Source: Planktotalea frisia (lineage in GTDB: Bacteria; Pseudomonadota; Alphaproteobacteria; Rhodobacterales; Rhodobacteraceae). From it: a stretch of 64,000 nt of DNA. Position numbers and translations under genes: made by a program. Within the stretch, counting starts at the first letter, position 1; every line of letters begins with the position of its first letter. The stretch covers positions 1 to 64,000 of the forward strand of contig NZ_MLCB01000159.1 of the NCBI RefSeq assembly GCF_001890925.1, given 5' to 3'. Below are positions 53,069 through 62,007 of the stretch, in pieces. Below the pieces are notes generated by a model. The model saw only the letters and a list, made by a program, of their open reading frames with translations, was not told the origin of the DNA and ran no database searches.

Positions 53069-53299
53069 ATGTATACCCACCCTTTGCCCCTTTCACCTGA
53101 GCTTTGGATCCGCACTCTTTTCGCATCCAAAGCAGCAATAGATGGTGGTGTGGTTCGGCGAAAATCGTCTGATATGGCGCGTATTGTTGGACGCGAACGG
53201 TTTCTCGTTGAAATTGAACGTAGAGGATTTCAAGAGATAGAGAATTGCGGGCAAATCATTGTTGTCTGCAACACGGATCCAATTCGGATTCTACGCTGA
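53069..53299 (+). CDS. Small conserved protein, paralogue of 40162-40392
   Basis: Protein of 76 residues: LWIRTLFASKAAIDGGVVRR, RERFLVEIERRGFQEIENCG and IIVVCNTDPIRILR. It aligns along its length with the protein at 40162-40392, 13 kb away. No catalytic pattern is visible. The label phosphoribosylanthranilate isomerase sometimes attached to such short proteins is not supported. Palindromic terminator sequence follows at once, as with its paralogue. Confidence 0.75.
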   Translation: MYTHPLPLSPELWIRTLFASKAAIDGGVVRRKSSDMARIVGRERFLVEIERRGFQEIENCGQIIVVCNTDPIRILR

Positions 53300-53300
53300 A

Positions 53301-53347
53301 AGTCTTTGCAAAAAGACTAACCAAGGCCTTTTGCAAAAGGCCTTTTT
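53301..53347. terminator. Two hairpins between convergent genes
   Basis: The first hairpin, 53301-53318, pairs AGTCTTT with AAAAGACT around GC. The second pairs AAGGCCTTTTG with CAAAAGGCCTT (53323-53344) and ends in a run of T, so it is a good Rho-independent terminator for the plus strand. It ends at the stop of the convergent P450 gene and may serve both strands. Confidence 0.75.
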
Positions 53348-54653
53348 ACCGCGCGTCCAATTTTAAATATATTCCATCTTTCGAACGTACGGTCAGATGC
53401 GCGACAGGTTCTGGTGCGGGGCGATCCGTCAAGGAAACCCGGTAATTTTTCAAAATCATAGAGAGCAGCAAAACCCCTTCGATCAAAGCAAACCCCGCTC
53501 CTGGGCACACGCGGCTGCCCGCAGAAAACGGAACATAAGCATCTCGCATGCAGGTTTTGCCATTTTCCGTACCCCAACGATCCGGATCGAACCCATCAGG
53601 ATTGTCCCACAGCCGCTCATGTCGATGCAAATGCCACGCGCTTACAACAACTTGGCTTCCAGTTCTGACTTCGCGCTTACGAAACTCTTCAGGGCATGTG
53701 TTCTGACGCACCATCATCGGCACAGGCGGATACAAACGCAGCGCTTCTCGAAACACATCGCGGCTGATGCGCAGCTTGGAAATGGCAGAAAACTCCTCCA
53801 CAAGCCCGGCTTTTGCTTCCGCTGCGACCTTGTCCTGCCACTCAGGGAACATAGCCATCAAATACAAAGCCCACGCCAAAGCGGAAGCGCTTGTTTCGTG
53901 TCCCGCAAGGAAAAAGATCGACACTTGATCGACCATTTCTTCTGCAGTGAACTTTTCGCCCGACAAAGGATCTGCCGTCGTCATGATCTTGGTTGCAAGA
54001 TCGTCAGGTGCTGTACCCGCTTCAATCTGGGCATGACGGTCCGTCGTTAACTGGGTGATCGCTGCACGAATTTTCGCCGCTGATCTGCGCGTAGCAGAGC
54101 GAAAGAAACGCGGCATCCAGCGCGGCAAGGGCAGAACCGCCGCAAGGTTCAACAAAGGTTGCGAGCGTTGATAGCGATGAAACTCACGGAACATTTCTGC
54201 GGCGATCTCATTCTCGATTGGGATCGAAAACAACGTGCGAAAGATCACATCGGCCGTTGCGTGGCTTGTGTGTTGTTCAACTTCGATCTCTTGCCCGACA
54301 CTTGCCTCAAGGCGTTTCACAGCCCCTTCAGCAGCAGCCCACATGGACGGAAATGTTTCGCGCAAACGCCCGCCCTCAAAGGCTGGATCAATAATGCGGC
54401 GTTGGCGCTTCCATACCTCACCATTGGTCAGGAACACACCGTCCCCCAACAAAGGCCGTAACCCTTCACTCACACGCCCGCTTTTTGGGAAATCATCAGG
54501 GCGCTCTTTTAGGACAAGCTTTACCAACTCGGGTTGATTGATCAGATAAGAACTAAAAAAAGGCGTGCGAAACTCGGCCATCCATGCGCGGTAGAGCCGT
54601 GCGGGTTGCGCGGACAGAATGTCTTTGCGAAACAGCTTGGCGTATTGGCGCAA
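53346..54653 (-). CDS. Cytochrome P450 (N-terminal frameshift upstream)
   Basis: Bacterial P450 monooxygenase of 435 residues in this frame. The oxygen-activation helix shows FFLAGHETSASAL, the K-helix EALRLYPPVP, and the haem-binding loop PFSAGSRVCPGAGFA with the Cys ligand. The frame's first codon here is TTG at 54653. Reading on upstream, an ATG at 54708 that overlaps the previous gene's stop (ATGA) would add about 18 residues (MNAPILPP, then KPKARSEKVSL) if the run of eight G at 54684-54691 were seven. So the natural start is probably 54708 and the gene is frameshifted or mis-sequenced. Confidence 0.85.
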   Translation of the reverse strand: MRQYAKLFRKDILSAQPARLYRAWMAEFRTPFFSSYLINQPELVKLVLKERPDDFPKSGRVSEGLRPLLGDGVFLTNGEVWKRQRRIIDPAFEGGRLRETFPSMWAAAEGAVKRLEASVGQEIEVEQHTSHATADVIFRTLFSIPIENEIAAEMFREFHRYQRSQPLLNLAAVLPLPRWMPRFFRSATRRSAAKIRAAITQLTTDRHAQIEAGTAPDDLATKIMTTADPLSGEKFTAEEMVDQVSIFFLAGHETSASALAWALYLMAMFPEWQDKVAAEAKAGLVEEFSAISKLRISRDVFREALRLYPPVPMMVRQNTCPEEFRKREVRTGSQVVVSAWHLHRHERLWDNPDGFDPDRWGTENGKTCMRDAYVPFSAGSRVCPGAGFALIEGVLLLSMILKNYRVSLTDRPAPEPVAHLTVRSKDGIYLKLDAR

Positions 54654-54704
54654 GCTGACTTTTTCCGAGCGTGCCTTTGGTTTGGGGGGGGAGGATTGGC
54701 GCGT

Positions 54705-55928
54705 TCATGGGCCAACACGCGTGTAGCGGTTTACAGGCGTTTCTATCCGGCTTTTTGAAGCAGGACGCCCTTTATAACGCTCGATCAGCGTCTTGGGGCC
54801 TGCCGTTATCTGGAAATAGTCGTAGTCTTTTGGGCGATCAAACGCACAAAGATATTGAAAATGTAGCCTGAAAAAGCGCCGTTTGAGGGCATTCCAGCGC
54901 TCTGGGCTTAGGGTCTGCGTAAAAGCCGCCGAGAACACCAAAGGCTGAGATTTGTCCGCAGGGGCGACCCCGCTCACGTTCACCGGATCACACAGCGCAA
55001 ATGCGCACCCGTCACCGGGAGCCGTCACGTCGACCCAAAAAGGCGAATTTTGCACAGCTAGAAACGCAAGGTCGGCGCGGAGACGCCAAGCATCTGGCAA
55101 AAAAGAGACCATCGGCACGACCTGACCAAGTGTCAAAAAACTTAAAGTTGGGCCGTCTTCTCGTAAGCGCCCTGACCGGATCACGTCGGCCAAAACTGAG
55201 ACACCCAAATGCGCGCCTGACGAGTGACCGACAATCAACACCTCATCGACATCAGCATCCAAAGCGTCAGAAATTCGCGCAACAAATTCTGACATTCGGC
55301 CCTCTAACTCAGGAGGGTTTGCACCATTTGTGTGCGCCGAGTAAGCATAATCATGCATCAAATAATATGCGAAAAACTTGTTATCCTTGCGCCTGAACCA
55401 TTCCAACACCCCGTAAGCCGCACACGCGCCGAGGCCCCAACCGACAATCGTACCGATAAAACCAAGCCCGAACATCTGGAAAAGCTGTGCAATACCATAA
55501 GCGACCAGCCATGCTAGAAACGCCTGCAACAGCAAGAATCCAACGGGATAGAACGCAGCGATCACTGGCCCTTTGCGCAAGCGCATCAAGCGCCATAAAG
55601 CACCGGACCCGATATATGTCCAAGCCGTGCGCGCCATGACACCGTAGGTGGCAGCGATTCCCATGTTCATACTGGTTTTCACAAGGTCCGCCCAATAGAG
55701 CACTTCGACTTCGCTCTCGACGCTCATACCCTCAATCGTAGCACTCACGTGCCAGCCGTATGGACCCTTGCCTTGCTTGGGTTTCAAACCAATCTCATAA
55801 CTGGAAATTTCAGCCTGTAGCGCGCTTTCTTTGCGGTAGAGTTCGCGGTAGCGACGCGGATGAAACGGATCATAGCCGGGGATATAAAACACCCGCCGCT
55901 TCGTCACCGATTTGTCCTGATCACTCAT
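54705..55928 (-). CDS. Alpha/beta-hydrolase-like membrane protein
   Basis: Protein of 407 residues. RRVFYIPGYDPFHPRRYREL opens a hydrolase-like fold, two or three membrane helices lie at about 120-180 (PVGFLLLQAFLAWLVAYGIA), and LIVGHSSGAHLGVSVLADV gives a nucleophile Ser. A late Asp and His are not clear, so activity is uncertain. It could be a lipase or esterase bound to the inner membrane. Its stop overlaps the likely P450 start, so the two are coupled. Confidence 0.75.
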   Translation of the reverse strand: MSDQDKSVTKRRVFYIPGYDPFHPRRYRELYRKESALQAEISSYEIGLKPKQGKGPYGWHVSATIEGMSVESEVEVLYWADLVKTSMNMGIAATYGVMARTAWTYIGSGALWRLMRLRKGPVIAAFYPVGFLLLQAFLAWLVAYGIAQLFQMFGLGFIGTIVGWGLGACAAYGVLEWFRRKDNKFFAYYLMHDYAYSAHTNGANPPELEGRMSEFVARISDALDADVDEVLIVGHSSGAHLGVSVLADVIRSGRLREDGPTLSFLTLGQVVPMVSFLPDAWRLRADLAFLAVQNSPFWVDVTAPGDGCAFALCDPVNVSGVAPADKSQPLVFSAAFTQTLSPERWNALKRRFFRLHFQYLCAFDRPKDYDYFQITAGPKTLIERYKGRPASKSRIETPVNRYTRVGP

Positions 55929-55987
55929 ACCGCACGCACCTTTTTGCCTAGCATCAGCGTAGCGGCGCTATTTGGCAAGAGTATGGC

Positions 55988-56740
55988 TTAACCTAGCGTT
56001 GCAAGTGCTGGAAATGTCTCAAGCAGCCAGAACGCAAAGAGCGAGAATGCACCTGTAATCATCGCGAGCCCTACGGCGATCAAAAGCACGCCTGAGACTT
56101 TCTCGATCATGCCCATATGGCGTTTTAACACTGTCATCACACCCATCGCGCGATCGATGAAAAACGCCGCCAACAAAAATGGAATACCAAGCCCTAACGC
56201 GTATACGCCAAGCAGTGTTGTGCCACGTGCAACGTCCGCTTCTGACGCGGCCAATGACAGGATCGCGCCAAGTTGTGGGCCGATACATGGCGTCCAGCCG
56301 AACGCAAAAGCAAGTCCAAGGACATAGGCACCAAACGCACTGCCACCACGATCACCTGCATCCAGACGCGCTTCGCGATCCAGAAATCCGATGCGAAAAA
56401 CTCCAAGGAAATGCAGACCGAAGATGATGATCACGACCCCTGCGATTTGGCCAAAGAGAACTTGGTTTTGTAAAAAGAAAGCTCCGAACACTGACGCTGT
56501 GAAACCAAGCAACAAAAAGATCGTCGAAAGCCCCATGACGAAAAAGATCGCAGCAATGCCCGTTTGGCGCCGCGCCGCGCGTGTACCTTGCATTTCTGGC
56601 AGTGAGACGCCGCTCATAAAGGCCAGATACGGCGGAACAATCGGCAGCACGCATGGGCTGAGGAACGAAATGACCCCAGCCAGCAAGGCCACGATCATGG
56701 CAGGTGCAAGACCTGCGGATATAATGTCGATTCCAAACAT
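55988..56740 (-). CDS. ccdA: CcdA-type thiol-disulfide transmembrane protein
   Basis: Membrane protein of 250 residues with about six helices that carries electrons from cytoplasmic thioredoxin to periplasmic thiol proteins for cytochrome c maturation. The redox pair is SFLSPCVLPIVPPY (Cys30) and GWTPCIGPQLGAI (Cys152), each in the expected Pro-rich setting. The ATG at 56740 was chosen because the first helix starts directly after it. Confidence 0.93.
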   Translation of the reverse strand: MFGIDIISAGLAPAMIVALLAGVISFLSPCVLPIVPPYLAFMSGVSLPEMQGTRAARRQTGIAAIFFVMGLSTIFLLLGFTASVFGAFFLQNQVLFGQIAGVVIIIFGLHFLGVFRIGFLDREARLDAGDRGGSAFGAYVLGLAFAFGWTPCIGPQLGAILSLAASEADVARGTTLLGVYALGLGIPFLLAAFFIDRAMGVMTVLKRHMGMIEKVSGVLLIAVGLAMITGAFSLFAFWLLETFPALATLG

Positions 56741-56822
56741 GCGCCCACTTAGCCTGAGCAATGTGGCGATGCAAAGTCACAAGCACGTGGACAGAATGTA
56801 ACATCACGCCTAAATGATCGGT

Positions 56823-57047
56823 ATGAAACACACACTTGATGCCACCGACCTGCTCTGCCCTTTGCCTGTGTTGAAAGCGCGTAAGCGTTTGCAGCCCTTG
56901 AACGCAGGAGATCTGCTTGAAATGCGTGCGAATGATCCTGCGGCGATTGTCGATGTCCCACATTTTTGTGCTGAGGCAGGACATGCGTTGATCGAAACCC
57001 GTGAAGACGGTGACGTACAAATCTACCTGATCCGCAAAAACGGTTGA
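56823..57047 (+). CDS. tusA: TusA-family sulfur carrier protein
   Basis: Protein of 74 residues. MKHTLDATDLLCPLPVLKAR includes the CPxP motif with sulfur-carrying Cys12, and VPHFCAEAGHALIE and YLIRKNG complete the fold. TusA relays sulfur for tRNA thiolation and molybdenum cofactor. An ATG nine bases upstream (56814) is a possible alternative start. It diverges from ccdA and converges with rne. Confidence 0.9.
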   Translation: MKHTLDATDLLCPLPVLKARKRLQPLNAGDLLEMRANDPAAIVDVPHFCAEAGHALIETREDGDVQIYLIRKNG

Positions 57048-57056
57048 TCAAATGAA

Positions 57057-57084
57057 AAACGCCGCATCACAGGATACGGCGTTT
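57057..57084. terminator. Bidirectional terminator between tusA and rne
   Basis: Arms AAACGCCG and CGGCGTTT enclose a 12-base loop. The upper strand is followed by a T-rich stretch and the lower by the reverse complement of AATGAA, so it can stop tusA and rne transcripts. Confidence 0.75.
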
Positions 57085-57108
57085 CTCTAATTTAGGCTTT
57101 GAGCTAGC

Positions 57109-59892
57109 CTACTTACCCAGTGACCACCAACCGCGCCGCTTAGGCTTGCTCGGCTCGACAGAGGCAAGCACTTCCGGCTCACTTTTAGGTTCTGGTGCCG
57201 GCTCTGGCTGTGGTTCAGGTGTCGGCTCTGGTTGAACCTCGACTTGAGGTTCTGGCGTTGCGTCCACAACAGGTGCAGGCTCGGCTACAGTTTCTACAAC
57301 CACAGGCGCTTCTTGCGCCACAGCCTCTAAAGGTGCTTCCTCAACAGCGACCGCCTTGGGCTTGCGCGCACGTGGTTTGCGCTTTGGCTTTTCAGGCACA
57401 GCTTCCGCTTCGACGTCAGCCGCAGGCGTTTCTGCGACAGCTTGCGTCTCGCTCACCTCTGCTGGTGCGTCTGCATCCGCAATCTCATCGGTCTTAGGCT
57501 TAGCGCGGCTGCGCGAACGTCGGACGCGCTTGGGCTTTTCGCTCGCTTCGACATCTGCATCAGGCGCATCGGTCTCAGCAGGCGCCGCGTCCGCAGTCAC
57601 TTCAGCAGGAACCTCACCAGCCTCATCCGAGGCTGCGCCTTCTTCGTCTTGCTGTGCATCTGCACCGCCATTGTTGTTCTTCTTACCGCCCCGACGACGA
57701 CGGCGACGACGCTTCTTGGGTTTGTCTTCCCCTTCAGCCTCAGCCGCGCTTGGCGCAGTGCTTTCGCTTACGGGCGCTTCATCCTCTTCAACAATTGCCT
57801 CGTCTTCGTCGATTTGATCCATGATGGATGTATCAACTGAAACAACATGCGCAGATGGCTCAGGCACAACACGCGTTGCGGTCTTGAATTTCTCTAGCGC
57901 GAAATCCGGGCTGACGAGATGCACATCCGCCTCGATCCGCACGGACAGACCGTAACGCAGTTCGATTTGCGCGATATGCTCACGCTTTTGGTTCATCAGG
58001 TAGTTGGCGATTGGCACAGGTGCGCGCACGAGAACTTCACGGGAACGACGGCGCACGCCCTCTTCCTCGATCTGGCGCAAAATGCTGAGCGCCATGTTAT
58101 CATCAGAGCGGATCAAGCCCGTGCCATGGCACGATGGGCATGGCGCAGTCGTGGCTTCGATCATGCCAGGACGCAGACGCTGACGCGACATTTCCATCAA
58201 GCCAAAACCAGAGATACGACCCACTTGGATACGCGCACGATCAGACTTTAACTTGTCCTTCATCATCTTTTCGACGGCCGCGTTGTTCTTGCGCTCGTCC
58301 ATGTCGATGAAATCGATAACGATCAAGCCCGCAAGGTCACGTAGACGCAACTGTCGCGCAACCTCTTCGGCGGCCTCAAGGTTGGTCTTGGTCGCGGTCT
58401 GCTCGATCGAGCCTTCTTTGGTGGCGCGACCCGAGTTCACGTCGATCGCAACAAGCGCTTCTGTCACGCCAATCACGATGTAGCCACCGGACTTCAACTG
58501 AACCGTTGGGTTAAACATCCCGGCCAAGTAGCTTTCAACTTGGTAGCGCGCGAAGAGCGGCATGGACTCAGCGTAAAGCTTCACGTTCTTGGCATGCGAT
58601 GGCATGATCATCTTCATGAAGTCTTTCGCGGTACGATACCCACGTTCGCCCTCTACAAACACTTCGTCGATGTCGCGGTTATACAAGTCGCGGATCGAGC
58701 GTTTGATCAGATCACCTTCCTCATAAATCTTCGCAGGTGCGATAGATTTGAGGGTCAGCTCGCGGATTTGCTCCCACAGGCGTTGAAGGTATTCATAATC
58801 ACGTTTGATTTCTGTTTTGGTACGCTTTGCTCCAGCGGTACGCACGATCAAGCCAGCACCCTGAGGCACTTCAATTTCGTTCGCTATCTCTTTGAGTTTC
58901 TTACGATCTATGGCGTTGGTGATCTTGCGAGAAATGCCACCACCGCGTGCAGTGTTGGGCATCAAAACACAGTAACGGCCAGCCAATGACAGATACGTTG
59001 TCAGAGCTGCGCCTTTGTTGCCGCGCTCTTCTTTAACGACCTGAACCAAAAGGATCTGGCGTACTTTTACAACTTCTTGGATCTTATAGCGACGTGGACG
59101 TGGCTTGCGCGGAGGGCGAATGTCCTCAACGTCATCGTCATCCGCAACAGATTCGATGTTCTCGTCGCGCTGTGACGCTTTCTTGGCTTTGCGCGCGTGA
59201 TCGTCTTCAATCTCGTCGTCGTCGCTCTCAGAAGCGGCGTCTACTTCTTCGGCAGGAACCTCTGCGTCGGCGTCAACTTCGGGGGCAGCTTCATCTTCAA
59301 ATGTTGTTTCTTCAACAACAACTGCATCTTCAATCTCGCCCGCAATAGGCGTTTCGACAGGTGTTTCCGCGACCGTTTCCATCGGGGACGAACCCTCTGG
59401 GGTGTTGTCAGTCCCGTCATCACCCAAATCTATCGTCTCCATCCCTGCGATATCGCTGGACGGTGCATTTTCAGGCGTCTCTACTTCCTTGCTGACGATT
59501 GCATCATCGTTTGATGCATCCGCAGCTTTGGTGGACGAGCGCCGACGCGAACGGCGTGGCTTGGGTTTGTCTTGCTCTTCATCTCGCGCGCGCTGGCTTT
59601 CAGCATAAGCGCGTTCTTCCTCCATCAAGGCCTCACGGTCCGCGACGGGGATCTGATAATAATCAGGATGAATCTCGGAGAATGCGAGGAAACCGTGACG
59701 GTTCCCACCATAATCTACAAAGGCCGCTTGAAGCGACGGCTCAACGCGCGTTACTTTTGCGAGATAGATGTTGCCAGCAAGCTGGCGTTTGTTTTCAGAC
59801 TCAAAGTCAAATTCCTCAACTTTGTTTCCGTCGACCACCACAACACGGGTTTCTTCCGCGTGGGTGGCATCGATAAGCATTTTCTTAGCCAT
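57109..59892 (-). CDS. rne: Ribonuclease E
   Basis: Endoribonuclease of 927 residues, the core of the RNA degradosome. The N-terminal MAKKMLIDATHAEETRVVVV and LAKVTRVEPSLQAAFVDYGG begin the S1 region; a 170-residue acidic, low-complexity insert (about 105-270) interrupts it, as in other alphaproteobacteria. The catalytic DNase I-like part shows DVNSGRATKEGS and VIDFIDMDERKNN, and the zinc link is CPSCHGTG. The C-terminal 240 residues are Ala/Pro/Glu-rich scaffold with basic patches (KKRRRRRRRGGKK). The ATG at 59892 was chosen because conservation begins there. Confidence 0.95.
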   Translation of the reverse strand: MAKKMLIDATHAEETRVVVVDGNKVEEFDFESENKRQLAGNIYLAKVTRVEPSLQAAFVDYGGNRHGFLAFSEIHPDYYQIPVADREALMEEERAYAESQRARDEEQDKPKPRRSRRRSSTKAADASNDDAIVSKEVETPENAPSSDIAGMETIDLGDDGTDNTPEGSSPMETVAETPVETPIAGEIEDAVVVEETTFEDEAAPEVDADAEVPAEEVDAASESDDDEIEDDHARKAKKASQRDENIESVADDDDVEDIRPPRKPRPRRYKIQEVVKVRQILLVQVVKEERGNKGAALTTYLSLAGRYCVLMPNTARGGGISRKITNAIDRKKLKEIANEIEVPQGAGLIVRTAGAKRTKTEIKRDYEYLQRLWEQIRELTLKSIAPAKIYEEGDLIKRSIRDLYNRDIDEVFVEGERGYRTAKDFMKMIMPSHAKNVKLYAESMPLFARYQVESYLAGMFNPTVQLKSGGYIVIGVTEALVAIDVNSGRATKEGSIEQTATKTNLEAAEEVARQLRLRDLAGLIVIDFIDMDERKNNAAVEKMMKDKLKSDRARIQVGRISGFGLMEMSRQRLRPGMIEATTAPCPSCHGTGLIRSDDNMALSILRQIEEEGVRRRSREVLVRAPVPIANYLMNQKREHIAQIELRYGLSVRIEADVHLVSPDFALEKFKTATRVVPEPSAHVVSVDTSIMDQIDEDEAIVEEDEAPVSESTAPSAAEAEGEDKPKKRRRRRRRGGKKNNNGGADAQQDEEGAASDEAGEVPAEVTADAAPAETDAPDADVEASEKPKRVRRSRSRAKPKTDEIADADAPAEVSETQAVAETPAADVEAEAVPEKPKRKPRARKPKAVAVEEAPLEAVAQEAPVVVETVAEPAPVVDATPEPQVEVQPEPTPEPQPEPAPEPKSEPEVLASVEPSKPKRRGWWSLGK

Positions 59893-60490
59893 GGTATCCG
59901 TTTGCGCCCGGCGCAACGTGTCGCGGCAACCAGATCACTCACATGATCAGGTGGTCCGTTTGTATGAAGTCTGGGGCGTCTATTTGAGGCGATGGTGCGC
60001 GCATGGCGGCAGAGCCCTTGCGGGGCTCCTGCTCTTATACTCATGTCCTGCGCGCGCTTCATCGCGTTTCTTCTCCGACACGTCGCACTGGCTTCAGTGG
60101 CGTGCCCGTTAAAATGCTGCTTTCTATGACAAAAACAGCGTGTCGTATGGCCAACTCAGAATCTATTTGAATAAGATCACCAAATGGGCCGTATCGGTCT
60201 GCGTCCTATCGCTTTGGCATTTTGCCGTGCGGGACGCAGCGAAACTCTCCCGATCCATGTTTGCGTGCGCAACCACCGACCGTGCTTCCTACATAGGGTC
60301 TAAAGGGATAGTTTCGCAATGGGTAATCGCGGCGGCGAGCAAGATTTACGCTGGGATCACGGCAAAAGCGCCAAACGCCGCGAGAGGCAACCAGACACCA
60401 CCCATTAGACACATTTTCGGCAAGCCCACGCCCTACATAACGCGCAACGCTTAACCCAACGGCACGTATCAAGCGTTGAAAGGACATAAA
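59893..60490. other. Long leader region of rne; no gene supported
   Basis: Nearly 600 bases with no convincing protein gene on either strand. On the rne strand it contains a hairpin at 60012-60028 with arms GAGCCC and GGGCTC, and a larger interrupted hairpin at 60199-60239. Long structured leaders on rne transcripts are known from enteric bacteria, where RNase E autoregulates through them. The promoter of the plus-strand small gene must also lie here. Confidence 0.5.
60199..60239 (-). promoter_or_regulatory. Stem-loop in the rne leader
   Basis: Three nested stems read inward: CTGCGTCC pairs with GGACGCAG, CGC with GCG and GGCA with TGCC, around a three-base loop and separated by small bulges. 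It lies about 310-350 bases upstream of the rne start. Its role in rne autoregulation is conjecture. Confidence 0.45.
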
Positions 60491-60610
60491 ATGACGTCTT
60501 CAAACACACAGGCCCCCGTCACAAAGGGGGCATCGTCGCAAACGAATGCTCCGCAAACCAGCAAGCCAAAAGAACAAACGACAGTATTCACCGATTTCGC
60601 CAGTATCTGA
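60491..60610 (+). CDS. Small Ser/Thr/Gln-rich protein, unknown
   Basis: Protein of 39 residues (MTSSNTQAPVTKGASSQTNA at the start, ending TVFTDFASI). It looks disordered. It has a good ribosome site, AAAGGAC, six bases before the ATG. It lies 29 bases before the TfoX-like gene and may be cotranscribed. Identity unknown; it could be a leader peptide. Confidence 0.5.
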   Translation: MTSSNTQAPVTKGASSQTNAPQTSKPKEQTTVFTDFASI

Positions 60611-60639
60611 GCCGTCCATTTTCAGGTATCAAGATCAGC

Positions 60640-60978
60640 ATGAGTGATCCTGTTTCTTCGATTCCCAATCTAGGCCCAGCAAGCGACATTAGTTTTACGA
60701 AGGCTGGCATAACAAGTGCTGATCAAGTCCGCGCGCTTGGTGCACAAGCGTGCTACAGCAAGCTGATCAAAGCTGGCACAAAGCCTCATTTCATTGGCTT
60801 TTATGCGCTTGCCATGGGGCTTCAAGGCCGCCCATGGAATGATTGCCAAGGTGCTGAAAAAGCCGCTCTGCGCGCAACTTTTGACAAAATCAAAGCGGAT
60901 GCCAAAGGCACAAAAGAAAAGGGCCGCTCCGATCTCGAAGCAGCCCTGGACTTAATTGGTGTGATCGAAAAGCGTTAG
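60640..60978 (+). CDS. TfoX C-terminal domain protein
   Basis: Protein of 112 residues with only the C-terminal TfoX/Sxy domain: IPNLGPASDISFTKAGITSA, VRALGAQACYSKLIKAG and FIGFYALAMGLQGRPWND. That domain is an HhH-like fold. In Vibrio and Haemophilus the full protein controls competence, but the N-terminal domain is missing here, so a competence role is doubtful. It converges with ndk with three bases between. Confidence 0.88.
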   Translation: MSDPVSSIPNLGPASDISFTKAGITSADQVRALGAQACYSKLIKAGTKPHFIGFYALAMGLQGRPWNDCQGAEKAALRATFDKIKADAKGTKEKGRSDLEAALDLIGVIEKR

Positions 60979-60981
60979 AGC

Positions 60982-61404
60982 TTAGCCAACCAGTTCTAGA
61001 CCAGAGAAGAAGAACGCGATTTCTTCTGCTGCTGTCTCAGGAGCGTCGGAACCGTGTACAGAGTTTTCGCCGACTGATTCTGCGAACTCAGCGCGGATTG
61101 TGCCCGCTGCCGCGTCGCTTGGGTTCGTTGCGCCCATAACTTCGCGGTTTTTCGCGATTGCGCCTTCACCTTCCAGAACCTGAACGACAACTGGCTCAGA
61201 GATCATGAATTCACACAGTTCGCCAAAGAACGGACGCTCGGAGTGAACACCGTAAAACGCTTGCGCTTGAGCAAGTGTCATTTGGATGCGCTTGGAGGCG
61301 ACAACGCGCAGACCCGCGTCTTCGAATTTCGCAACGATTTTGCCTGTAAGGTTACGGCGTGTTGCATCAGGCTTGATGATAGAAAATGTGCGTTCAAGAG
61401 CCAT
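60982..61404 (-). CDS. ndk: Nucleoside diphosphate kinase
   Basis: Enzyme of 140 residues that transfers the gamma phosphate among nucleoside triphosphates. [18 protein letters not shown] is the N-terminal signature and [12 protein letters not shown] carries the phosphorylated His117. An AGGAAG ribosome site precedes the ATG. The length is standard. Confidence 0.97.
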   Translation of the reverse strand: MALERTFSIIKPDATRRNLTGKIVAKFEDAGLRVVASKRIQMTLAQAQAFYGVHSERPFFGELCEFMISEPVVVQVLEGEGAIAKNREVMGATNPSDAAAGTIRAEFAESVGENSVHGSDAPETAAEEIAFFFSGLELVG

Positions 61405-61562
61405 GGGAGACTTCCTTTTTATTAGAGACGCACCGCGACTGTGCGGTGAACGCCTGTGAATTCTGTGGCGCGCTTAGCATGGGGTTTGTGAGTTGAAAAG
61501 CATCCTGTTGACTTATTCACCCTTTGTGAGAACGTAGTGAGAACAAACAGGAGCGGACGATC

Positions 61563-61964
61563 ATGCACAGCACCAACTACACCGACGTTCTTATTTTGCC
61601 TTCTGAGGATTGTCGCACCCGTGTTGCGACGGTTCCTGACAAAGCGGGTTCTGTCGCGCAAATGCTCTATGAACGCATCGCTGATGCGCCCTACACTTTA
61701 GAAAGTGATGATTTGCTCAGCACAGTCGCCGCCCTGCGCAAGGATATCCCGATTGATGAGCATGCCTTGTTTCGTGCGGAGTTCTTTTCAAAGGGGCAAG
61801 CGTGCCTGCGTGCGTCGCCCTTGGTGAAATCCTTTGGTTGGGCAGTTCACCACAATAGCGATGCAAAAATTGCGCTGATTGATCCCGCAAGTGCACGTTT
61901 TGCAGAGCTGAGCCATGACGCGTCAATCAAGCAAGTCACAGGCATGCGCAACAAACGTGCATAA
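61563..61964 (+). CDS. DUF6157 family protein
   Basis: Protein of 133 residues, recognised from MHSTNYTDVLILPSEDCRTR, then ERIADAPYTLESDDLL and FFSKGQACLRASPLVKSFGW, the most conserved block. No function is known for DUF6157. It stands alone: ndk is divergent and the ABC-F gene follows after 43 bases. A GGAGCGGACG ribosome site precedes the ATG. Confidence 0.88.
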   Translation: MHSTNYTDVLILPSEDCRTRVATVPDKAGSVAQMLYERIADAPYTLESDDLLSTVAALRKDIPIDEHALFRAEFFSKGQACLRASPLVKSFGWAVHHNSDAKIALIDPASARFAELSHDASIKQVTGMRNKRA

Positions 61965-62007
61965 AACACCGCTAGCGCCGCGCGATTGCCTCTGTTAGAG
62001 GCTCGCC

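Noticed and set aside
60140-60454. A 104-codon plus-strand frame upstream of the TfoX-like gene
   Set aside because: No ribosome site and no domain; overlaps the same structured leader on the other strand.
60206-60487. A 93-codon minus-strand frame upstream of rne
   Set aside because: Arg/Gly/Cys-rich without fold-like pattern, and it runs through the leader hairpin; treated as part of the rne leader.
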